Source of the DNA: Amycolatopsis vastitatis
GTDB taxonomy: Bacteria > Actinomycetota > Actinomycetes > Mycobacteriales > Pseudonocardiaceae
Length of the DNA stretch: 64,000 nt
Direction: 5' to 3'
Assembly (NCBI RefSeq): GCF_002234595.1
Contig: NZ_NMUL01000053.1
Location: 1-64,000, forward strand
Under the pieces are notes generated by a model, which saw only the letters and a list, made by a program, of their open reading frames with translations, had not been told where the DNA came from and searched no databases. Position 1 is the stretch's first letter; each line of letters opens with the position of its first letter. The position numbers were made by a program, and so were the translations under genes. Below, piece after piece: positions 58,583 through 64,000 of this stretch.

Positions 58583-59179
58583 TCAGGGAAGCTGGCCGCC
58601 GTAGTCGGGCAGCTTGAACGTGCGTTCGGCGTGGCCGCCCGCGAGGTCGGAGTCGTTGTTGCCGAGGTTGGCGACGATCGTGTAGCCGTCGGCCTCGATG
58701 TCCGCCCGCGCCGCGGTCTTGTACTTCTGCAGGTCGAACAGGTCGCCGAGGCCGGTTTCGTAGACCCCGGCGTACTGGTAGCCGACCTTGGTCAGGTTGT
58801 AGCGGGTGACCCAGTCCTCGATCTTGAGCCGGCCGGTGACGAAGAAGACCGTGGCGCCGTGCTGGACGGCGTACTGGGCGACCCGCAGAACCGGGGCCAC
58901 GGCCGGGACCTCGGCCAGGGACGGGTGGTAGTTGCTTTCCAGCGACGTGTTGTCGATGTCGAGCACGATCGCGGGACGGCCCGAGCCGGGCAGCCGGTCG
59001 CGCAGGTACGCGGAGGCCTGGTCGGCGACCGCCGTGACGTCGGCGATCCAGGTCGGGTAGGGCGGAAGAGCCGCGGCGGCTCGGGGAGTGGCCGCGACGG
59101 CCTGGCCGGGCAGGGCGAGCAGCCCGGTCAGGACGGTGCCGGCCACGGCAAGGGGGACAAGGGTGCGGAAGCGGGGCAT
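58583..59179 (-). CDS. Secreted HAD-family acid phosphatase
   Basis: 198 residues from ATG 59179 with AGGAG upstream; an upstream ATG at 59221 adds 14 residues with no RBS. Signal peptide about 1-29 (LVPLAVAGTVLTGLLALPGQAVA). HAD motif I is VLDIDNTSLESNY (DxDxT), motif II is FFVTGRLKIED, a lysine lies in DLQKYKTAARADIE, and NNDSDLAGG is the acidic motif IV. Class B/plant acid phosphatase-like group (HAD_2/Acid_phosphat_B) that hydrolyses phosphomonoesters outside the cell. Monocistronic. Confidence 0.9.
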   Translation of the reverse strand: MPRFRTLVPLAVAGTVLTGLLALPGQAVAATPRAAAALPPYPTWIADVTAVADQASAYLRDRLPGSGRPAIVLDIDNTSLESNYHPSLAEVPAVAPVLRVAQYAVQHGATVFFVTGRLKIEDWVTRYNLTKVGYQYAGVYETGLGDLFDLQKYKTAARADIEADGYTIVANLGNNDSDLAGGHAERTFKLPDYGGQLP

Positions 59180-59275
59180 CGGGGGCTCCTCGTCGTCCGG
59201 TTGAAGGCGAAACTTCTTCACGTTCGCCGGAGGAGCCTACCGCGCTGATCGCCGAAGCGGGATGGTCGGAACGGG

Positions 59276-59728
59276 CTATGTGTCGCCCTCGCGCAGGGAA
59301 TGGATCATGCTCCGCAGGATCCGGAACGCGGTCGCCCGGTCAGCCTCGGTCAGCCCGGTCAGCATCCTGACCTCGACGGACCGGACCGCCGCGCTCGCCT
59401 TCTCCAGGCTCCGCCGTCCGCGAGGCGTGAGCCGGGTGGGCAGGGCCTTCCCGACGGGTGCCTCCGTGGGCCTGGTGACCGAGCCGTCTCGTTCCAGGGC
59501 CTGGAGCAGCACGTTCATCGTCTGCCGGGTCACGAACGCGCCCCGCGCGAGTTCGGAGTTCGACAGACCCGGTCGTTGGGCCAGCAGTTCGAGGCAGGAG
59601 TAGTGCGTGATGTTCATCCCGAGCGGCCGCAGCACCTCCTCCATGGCGACGCGGAGGGCGCTCGACGCCTCCTTCAGCAGGTAGCCCAGTGACGTCTCCA
59701 GGTCGACTCCGGCACCGTCTTGACTCAT
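59276..59728 (-). CDS. MarR-family transcriptional regulator
   Basis: 150 residues. Winged helix: PLGMNITHYSCLELLAQRPGLSNSELARGAFVTRQTMNVLLQALERDGSVTRPTEAPVGKALPTRLTPRGRRSLEKA, with N- and C-terminal dimerisation helices. The cysteine in HYSCLELL could be a redox sensor. The start codon lies in a perfect 18-base palindrome, and a second such palindrome lies before the divergent VOC gene, so autoregulation and control of the VOC gene are very likely. Confidence 0.92.
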   Translation of the reverse strand: MSQDGAGVDLETSLGYLLKEASSALRVAMEEVLRPLGMNITHYSCLELLAQRPGLSNSELARGAFVTRQTMNVLLQALERDGSVTRPTEAPVGKALPTRLTPRGRRSLEKASAAVRSVEVRMLTGLTEADRATAFRILRSMIHSLREGDT

Positions 59729-59772
59729 GTCAGCATTCTGACATAGGTTGGTCCGTGTCAGGAACCTGACAC
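59727..59772. promoter_or_regulatory. Twin MarR-type operators
   Basis: Two 18-base palindromes: ATGTCAGCATTCTGACAT (59727-59744), which contains the start codon of the MarR gene, and GTGTCAGGAACCTGACAC (59755-59772). They share TGTCAG-N4-CTGACA and are 28 bases apart centre to centre, in the 62-base gap between the divergent genes. Confidence 0.88.
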
Positions 59773-59790
59773 GACGAGAGGACCACGATC

Positions 59791-60159
59791 ATGCCTGCCA
59801 CCGGCCCCGACTTCATTTCGCTCCAAGCGCGCGACCTCGGCGCGTCACAGGCGTTCTACGAGCAGTACCTCGGCCTCGTCCGCTCGCCGGCCGGGCCGCC
59901 GCACGCCGTCGTCTTCGACACGAAGCCGATCGCGTTCGCCCTCCGCGACGTCGTCCCCGGCACCGATCTCGACGCCGCAGCCCAGCCCGGCATCGGCGCC
60001 GCGATCTGGCTCCACGCCACGGATGTCCAGGCCATCCACGACGCGCTGGCCGCCGACGGTCACCCCATCGTCGCCGCGCCGATCGACGGCCCCTTCGGCC
60101 GGACGTTCACCTTCGCCGACCCCGACGGCTACCGGATCACGCTCCACGACCGCGGCTGA
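59791..60159 (+). CDS. VOC-family (glyoxalase/bleomycin resistance-like) protein
   Basis: 122 residues. Two beta-alpha-beta-beta-beta modules: FISLQARDLGASQAFYEQYLGLVRSPAGPPHAVVFDTKPIAFALRDV and GAAIWLHATDVQAIHDALAADGHPIVAAPIDGPFGRTFTFADPDGYRITLHD. The final FADPDGY is the VOC hallmark. It may be a dioxygenase, isomerase or drug-binding protein; metal ligands are not certain. Controlled by the divergent MarR regulator, which suggests a response to a toxic or phenolic compound. The 3' end overlaps the SDR remnant by 23 bases. Confidence 0.9.
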   Translation: MPATGPDFISLQARDLGASQAFYEQYLGLVRSPAGPPHAVVFDTKPIAFALRDVVPGTDLDAAAQPGIGAAIWLHATDVQAIHDALAADGHPIVAAPIDGPFGRTFTFADPDGYRITLHDRG

Positions 60160-60447
60160 TCGGGCCTGCCGGGCGGACGAGGATCTCGTTGACGTCCACT
60201 GTGGACGGCTGGCCAGAGCGTTCGGGCGGGATGCCGCCGGTGTCCACCAGGCCGGGCTGGATCAGGGTGACCCGGACGCCGGTGCCGACGCATTCGGCGC
60301 GGATGTTCTGGGCCAAGCCGGTGACGGCCCACTTCGTGGCCGAGTACAGGTTGCCCGGCCGGACCCCGCGGCCCGCGGCCGAGCCGGTCAGGACGAGGTG
60401 GCCACCGGATTCGGCCAGTGCCGGGAGGGCGGCACGGTGCCGATGCT
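60137..60447 (-). pseudogene. Short-chain dehydrogenase, C-terminal remnant
   Basis: The sequence HRAALPALAESGGHLVLTGSAAGRGVRPGNLYSATKWAVTGLAQNIRAEC is the middle of an SDR with the catalytic S, Y and K (SAAG, YSATK). The Rossmann TGxxxGxG half is absent; the frame leaves homology before HRAALP, at about 60447. Near the end GIPPERSGQPSTVDVNEILVRP also seems to lack the usual 15-20 residues before TVDVNEIL. The place where the N-terminal half should be encoded holds the start of the gene 60560-61393 on the other strand. Confidence 0.65.
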
Positions 60448-60559
60448 CTGAGGAAATTTCCCCCTCGGCCGGAGACGGGTGTCGAATCGCGGGTGAGCCG
60501 TTCGTGGAGGGGGTGAGCGGCCGCCACGAGGGCGCCGCCGAGGACCACAGGGGATGAAG

Positions 60560-61393
60560 ATGTCGCACCCGCAGCCCGTAGCCCGCCGCATGTACGACCT
60601 GGTCGAGCCGATCGGCATGCTGCCCTACTTCGCCGACGAGTCGGACGAGGCCCTGATGGCGCTGGGCCTGCGCAACGTGTGGGACGCCTACTTCGCCGGA
60701 CGGGCCGCGCCGTTCGGCCGGTCGGTGCCGGCGGAGGTGGTCCACGCGGCTTTCTACAACTTCGCCCCGGGCGAAGTGGCCCGTCACATCCCGCGGGTCT
60801 GGGACCTGACCACCCCCGAGGCGGCGCTGGCCGCCCGCGAGCGGGGCTGCGTCGCGGGCATGCGGCGGATCCTCGGCGAGCACGCCGACGACCCCGCCAT
60901 CAAGCGCGCCGGCGACCTTCTCATGCGGGCGGCGACCAGCGCACCCGTGGAGGGCCGCGCCCTCTACGCGGCGCTGCGCGCGCTCCCGGTACCGCAGGAG
61001 CCGGTGGCCCGGCTGTGGCACGCGGCGACCCTGCTGCGCGAACACCGCGGCGACGGCCACATCGTCGCGCTGATGGCCGAGGGCATCGGCGGGACGGAGG
61101 CCCACGTCCTCCACGCCCTGTCGGTCGGCACGCCCGCGGAGAAGTTCGGCCGGGTCTGGCACCTCCCGGCCGCGCAGCTGACCGCGGTCGTCGACGGGAT
61201 GCGAGCCCGCGGCCTCGTGGGCACCGATGGCTGGCTCACCGCCGAGGGCCAGGCCACGAAGGAACGGGTCGAGGCGCTGACCGACCGGCTCGCGGAAGCG
61301 CCGTACAACGTGCTGGACCCGAGTGAGCTCGACCGGCTCATGGCCGACCTCGAACCGATCGCGGCCGCCCTGCGGGCGGAGTTCCCGTGGTAG
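60560..61393 (+). CDS. SCO6745-family protein
   Basis: 277 residues from ATG 60560, AGGGG 6 bases upstream; ATG 60554 adds two residues. The whole length fits the actinobacterial SCO6745/SalK-like family: ARRMYDLVEPIGMLPYFADESDEALMALGLRNVWDAYFAGRAAPFGRSVPAEVVHAAFYNFAPGEVARHIPRVWDL, then LWHAATLLREHRGDGHIVALMAEGIGGTEAHVLHAL and a C-terminal winged-helix-like part (VDGMRARGLVGTDGWLTAEGQATKERVEALTDRLA). The function is unknown; a MarR-like DNA- or ligand-binding role has been suggested by the fold. Monocistronic, ended by a palindromic repeat. Confidence 0.85.
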   Translation: MSHPQPVARRMYDLVEPIGMLPYFADESDEALMALGLRNVWDAYFAGRAAPFGRSVPAEVVHAAFYNFAPGEVARHIPRVWDLTTPEAALAARERGCVAGMRRILGEHADDPAIKRAGDLLMRAATSAPVEGRALYAALRALPVPQEPVARLWHAATLLREHRGDGHIVALMAEGIGGTEAHVLHALSVGTPAEKFGRVWHLPAAQLTAVVDGMRARGLVGTDGWLTAEGQATKERVEALTDRLAEAPYNVLDPSELDRLMADLEPIAAALRAEFPW

Positions 61394-61416
61394 CGGGCGC
61401 CACGCGTCGGGGCGAT

Positions 61417-61501
61417 GCGCCCCAATGTGGCGTTGGTTGCGTCTGACGCACCCAATGTGGCGTTCGGTGCGTTGGACGCACCGAACGCCACATTGGGGCG
61501 C
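61417..61501. repeat. Family A palindromic repeat
   Basis: Outer 18-base inverted arms identical to those at 50535-50619, with inner copies in a different order (CCCAATGTGGCGTT twice, then GTGCGTTGGACGCAC). It lies between two convergent genes (stops at 61393 and 61516), where its hairpin may act as a bidirectional terminator. Confidence 0.9.
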
Positions 61502-61515
61502 ATGGGACACACGGC

Positions 61516-61767
61516 TCAGCGGCGTCCGAGCCGGTCCTGGCGCGGGGGAATGCCGTGGTCGCGCCGGTAGATCGCGTCGCAGTGGTCGCATTGGCGGGGG
61601 ATGGTGTGACTTCGGCGTTCGCTCAACGGCATGAACGTCGCGGTGTCGGCGATGCCGCACAGCGTGGTGATCGCCTGTTCCGGCTCGAGGGCTCCCGCGA
61701 GGCGGTGCCATTCGCCGTTGATCACCGGGTGCACCGCCTGCGCGTCCACGTAGATCACCGCGGTCAT
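61516..61767 (-). CDS. Small CxxC-type protein linked to XRE regulator
   Basis: 83 residues from ATG 61767, overlapping the stop of the XRE gene as ATGA. It contains HRLAGALEPEQAITTLCGIADTATFMPLSERRSHTIPRQCDHCDAIYRRDHGIP. The early Cys and the late CDHC could form a zinc site. Similar small proteins follow XRE genes in actinobacteria, but I cannot name a family. Role possibly as partner or effector of the regulator. Confidence 0.65.
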   Translation of the reverse strand: MTAVIYVDAQAVHPVINGEWHRLAGALEPEQAITTLCGIADTATFMPLSERRSHTIPRQCDHCDAIYRRDHGIPPRQDRLGRR

Positions 61768-62423
61768 CGTGACGCCCGGAACAGCGTGTGGTCGAGCGCT
61801 TCGCGGTGCAGGCGGCCGAAGGTGGCCCGGTAGCGTTCTACCGTGCGCGGGTCGCCGAGGTAGATCCGCGCGTGCTCGTGCCGGATCACCACCGTGAACG
61901 TGCTGGACGTCGTTTCGTAGATGCTGAAGCCGTGGCTCGTCTCGGCTGTGCAGGACCCGGCGGGAACGGCCAGGACTGTGACGTGCTGCGGAAGCCCGCC
62001 GGCCGGCGCCGCTTCGCCGACCAGGACGACGTGCCGGTAGCCCTGCGGACGGTCGGCTGCACGGACTTGCGTGACCTCCGGAAGGCCGTGTGGTGCCCAC
62101 TCGAACACGCGAACCGCGTGGTTTTCGTAGACCTGCTGCAGGTTCGTCGCGCCGATTTCCTCGACGTAGCTGGGGCGGTCGCTCTGCTGATGGAGCTTCA
62201 GCAGTTGCTCGTAGTCGGCCGGTTTGGCGTGCAGGTAGCCGAGGATGAACGCCGCTGCCTCGGCCGGTGGACGGCGGGTGCCGAGTTCCCATGCCGAAAG
62301 CTCGGCCGCCGTGAATCCCAGCGTCCGGGCCAGCGCCCGCAGGCTCGTTCCCCGGTCGGTGCGCAGCTCCCGGAGCATGGTGCCCAGCAGCAGCAGGGCC
62401 GGGCGCAGTGGAGTGGTCGTCAT
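61764..62423 (-). CDS. XRE-family helix-turn-helix protein with C-terminal ligand-type domain
   Basis: 219 residues from ATG 62423. N-terminal HTH: LGTMLRELRTDRGTSLRALARTLGFTAAELSAWELGTRRPPAEAAAFILGYL. The rest (from SYVEEIGATNLQQVYENHAVRVFEWAPHGLPEVTQV on) resembles the DUF5753 domain in the EN-A-RVFEW--HGLPEVTQ part. Such proteins are common in Streptomyces and Amycolatopsis and are paired with small DUF397-like or other proteins. Middle gene of three overlapping genes. Confidence 0.82.
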   Translation of the reverse strand: MTTTPLRPALLLLGTMLRELRTDRGTSLRALARTLGFTAAELSAWELGTRRPPAEAAAFILGYLHAKPADYEQLLKLHQQSDRPSYVEEIGATNLQQVYENHAVRVFEWAPHGLPEVTQVRAADRPQGYRHVVLVGEAAPAGGLPQHVTVLAVPAGSCTAETSHGFSIYETTSSTFTVVIRHEHARIYLGDPRTVERYRATFGRLHREALDHTLFRASR

Positions 62424-62803
62424 GCCGGTTCTCGTTCCGTGCGGGGGAAGTGGCGCGGCGCCGCGACGATCCCGGCGTCGATGTCGTCCGCGTGCGAGCG
62501 GAGCAGGTCGGCCAGCTCCTCGGCCTGGTCGGCGAATTCGCGCTGTTCGGCCGGGGACGCCGTGGTGTCGGCCAGCCGGACGGCCAGCACGCCGATCCGG
62601 CTCTGGGCCGCGCGGAGGAGGTCGACGAGGTGGTGGGTGTCGCGGGGCATGGCCACTCCGGGTGGTGCCGGCCGGTCCGAAAAGGACAGCCGGCGCAAGC
62701 CGGCCAGGACACGGCACAGGAGAACGAATGTCGGGTGCTCGGCGATCCGCAGATCGGTTTCGGACGGCCAGGCGGCTTCGTCGGGCAGCACGTCGTTCAC
62801 CAC
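62420..62803 (-). CDS. Small helical protein upstream of the XRE gene
   Basis: 127 residues if started at GTG 62803 (VVNDVLPDEAAWPSETDLRIAEHP). A shorter form starts at ATG 62650, which has GGAG 5 bases upstream and gives 76 residues; the homogeneous codon bias before it favours the longer form. Helical content: VLLCRVLAGLRRLSF, LVDLLRAAQSRIGVLAVRLADTT, EQREFADQAEELADLLRSHADDI. No family recognised. Overlaps the XRE gene as ATGA. Confidence 0.6.
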   Translation of the reverse strand: MVNDVLPDEAAWPSETDLRIAEHPTFVLLCRVLAGLRRLSFSDRPAPPGVAMPRDTHHLVDLLRAAQSRIGVLAVRLADTTASPAEQREFADQAEELADLLRSHADDIDAGIVAAPRHFPRTEREPA

Positions 62804-62988
62804 CTCGGGGCCGGCTCCGACGGGAACGGACGTAACTGTGCGGGTTGACCCGCGTCGGTGACACAAGGCCACGACCCGGTTCCGGTTCGCTACCGTTGCG
62901 GTGCCGGGCCCAGCAACGCCCGGCACCGGCGGCTTCCTCCCCGGACGTGGTTTCCCTCCAGTCTCCACGGCCCCGGGGAGGAAGCCGC

Positions 62989-63543
62989 TCACCGGGGAAA
63001 CCCGCGGACGAGGGCGAACGACCTGTCGTAGCACCGCCGGATCACCTCCCCGGGATCGAGACCCAAGGCGTGGCAAAGGATCGCGAACGCGATGAGGGGC
63101 ATCGCGCGGCTGCCGCGTTCCCAGTGACCCAGGATGGCCGGGCTGTAGCCGACGCCGCTCGCCGCGAGGACCTGAGCCCTGGACCAGCCGCGCGACCTCC
63201 GCTCCGCCAGCAGTTCCGCCGCGAGGGTGGCCAGGAACCGGCGCGTGGCCGCGGTGACGACGGTGCCGCGCGGTGGGTGGAGCGTGGGCGGCTCGGCTTG
63301 GCAGGTCTGTCCACTCGGGACTGTGCCGGTTTCCTGGAAACTCCGCACCCAGCGCCGGATCGTCGTCGGCGAAACGTTCGCCACGGCCGCCGCGTCCGCC
63401 TGGGAGTGGCCCTCGTACCAGCGCCGGACGGCGGCCGCGCGGGTGCGCTTGCCGCTGTCGGCGTCCCGCGCGGCGACGGCGAGCGCGTGGCGCTGACGGC
63501 TGGACAGCTCAGGGCGCCCGCGGTGAGTCGTGGCGTGGCTCAT
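62989..63543 (-). CDS. Protein with two helix-turn-helix domains (transposase-type HTH plus XRE)
   Basis: 184 residues from ATG 63543 with GGGAGG upstream. N-terminal HTH: GKRTRAAAVRRWYEGHSQADAAAVANVSPTTIRRWVRSFQETG, the Homeodomain-like/HTH_29 type found in transposases. The C-terminal HTH is TRRFLATLAAELLAERRSRGWSRAQVLAASGVGYSPAILGHWERGSRAMPLIAFAILCHALGLDPGEVI, an XRE domain. A protein with both is unusual. No catalytic domain is present, so it is probably a regulator. Divergent from the XRE gene at 63708 with two palindromes between them. Confidence 0.78.
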   Translation of the reverse strand: MSHATTHRGRPELSSRQRHALAVAARDADSGKRTRAAAVRRWYEGHSQADAAAVANVSPTTIRRWVRSFQETGTVPSGQTCQAEPPTLHPPRGTVVTAATRRFLATLAAELLAERRSRGWSRAQVLAASGVGYSPAILGHWERGSRAMPLIAFAILCHALGLDPGEVIRRCYDRSFALVRGFPR

Positions 63544-63592
63544 GCGTCCCTCCCGAGGTGGTGAACCAGTGCTGCGTTCACCGTCGCGCAAA

Positions 63593-63632
63593 CTTGCATG
63601 TCATGCAAGCGGTACGCCGTGTAAATTTACAC
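63593..63632. promoter_or_regulatory. Two palindromes between divergent HTH genes
   Basis: CTTGCATGTCATGCAAG (63593-63609, perfect around a central T) and GTGTAAATTTACAC (63619-63632, perfect). The second is very AT-rich for this genome and may overlap a promoter. Probable operators for one or both adjoining regulators. Confidence 0.7.
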
Positions 63633-63707
63633 AGACGCCCGATCGGGTGACCGTGCAAGTTGACGGGGCTGCCGTAGGCTCGGCGGCGATCGACGAGAGG
63701 AGCCTCC

Positions 63708-64000
63708 GTGGCCGACGAGGTCAAAGCGAAGACGCCGGGCGTTCGCATGCGGCGGATCGCCCGCACGATCCTGGCCTGGCGGATCGAGAGCGGTCAGGAC
63801 CAGGTCGAGGTCGCGAAGGCGGTCGGCTGGTCGAACGCGAAGCAGTCGCGGATCGAGACGGCCAAGCTCGCGGTCACCCCGGTCGACGTGATGACGCTGG
63901 CCCTGCACTTCGGCCGGCCGGCGGACGAGCGGGACGCCCTGTTCCGCGATGCCCAGACCGCCCAGAGTTCGCGCTGGGTCGAGCAGATCTCGGCCGACGC
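63708..64000 (+). CDS. XRE-family helix-turn-helix protein, 3' end outside window
   Basis: Starts at GTG 63708 with AGAGGAG upstream and runs off the right edge. The visible 97 residues include a full HTH: MRRIARTILAWRIESGQDQVEVAKAVGWSNAKQSRIETAKLAVTPVDVMTLALHFGRPADERDALFRDAQ, followed by SSRWVEQI. This matches the N-terminus of the DUF5753 XRE group. The C-terminal domain is outside the window. Confidence 0.82.
   Translation, partial: MADEVKAKTPGVRMRRIARTILAWRIESGQDQVEVAKAVGWSNAKQSRIETAKLAVTPVDVMTLALHFGRPADERDALFRDAQTAQSSRWVEQISAD

Overview
High-GC actinobacterial chromosome, most likely Amycolatopsis or a close relative in the Pseudonocardiaceae. The grounds are GC-biased third codon positions throughout, many GTG starts, 4-base GTGA/ATGA gene overlaps, a conservon (cvnA-D plus P450), MEDS-domain regulators, mycobacterial-type PknG/GlnX-like proteins, and three families of short palindromic intergenic repeats that I associate with this genus. 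No rRNA, tRNA, CRISPR array, phage or IS transposase was seen. The genus is an inference; the gene calls rest on the sequence and family motifs.

Layout. 1-6 kb: secreted plant-polysaccharide enzymes (partial GH2, PL9 pectate lyase), a MEDS-domain regulator pair and a secreted lysyl-oxidase-like protein. 6.1-24.8 kb: an exopolysaccharide locus with wecB, a GT2, an FAD oxidoreductase, a polyprenyl-phosphate sugar transferase, a GHL15-like lipoprotein, three GT4s, a Wzx flippase, a GT87, a Wzz-like protein, a Wzy/O-antigen ligase, a polysaccharide deacetylase and a DMT carrier. A three-gene module (HxlR regulator, NAD(P)H-binding protein, F420-type oxidoreductase; 12.58-14.63 kb) lies inside this locus and is bracketed by short repeats in inverted orientation. 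24.8-27.2 kb: three small secreted chaplin-like paralogues around an ANTAR gene and a foldable 75-nt element. 27.2-30.7 kb: a PIG-L deacetylase, two head-to-head truncated genes (ROK and acetylxylan esterase), and a GH5 cellulase.

31.2-39.2 kb is one tightly coupled six-gene operon: trypsin-like protease, PknG-like kinase with zinc ribbons and TPRs, vWA protein with zinc ribbon, GlnX-like four-TM protein, sugar-type solute-binding lipoprotein, and a Trypco1/CU044_2847 protein. It looks like a complete envelope-to-kinase signalling or conflict system and is one of the two best candidates for an undescribed system. 39.3-46 kb holds a secreted hydrolase with an MHS transporter and PaaX regulator, a drug exporter with a TetR regulator and two operators, and two GNAT acetyltransferases.

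46.5-54.1 kb is a compact biosynthetic locus: type II thioesterase, free-standing A-PCP protein, carrier-dependent flavin halogenase, CPA2 antiporter, tyrosine phenol-lyase-like enzyme, and a convergent sulfotransferase. My hypothesis is a route from tyrosine through PCP-bound halotyrosine to halophenol and its sulfate. The sulfotransferase sits at the end of the conservon operon (53.2-58.2 kb), whose P450 lacks the ExxR arginine. 58.5-64 kb: acid phosphatase, a MarR/VOC pair with twin operators, an SDR remnant, an SCO6745-type protein, and a group of XRE/HTH regulators with small partner proteins, running off the right edge.
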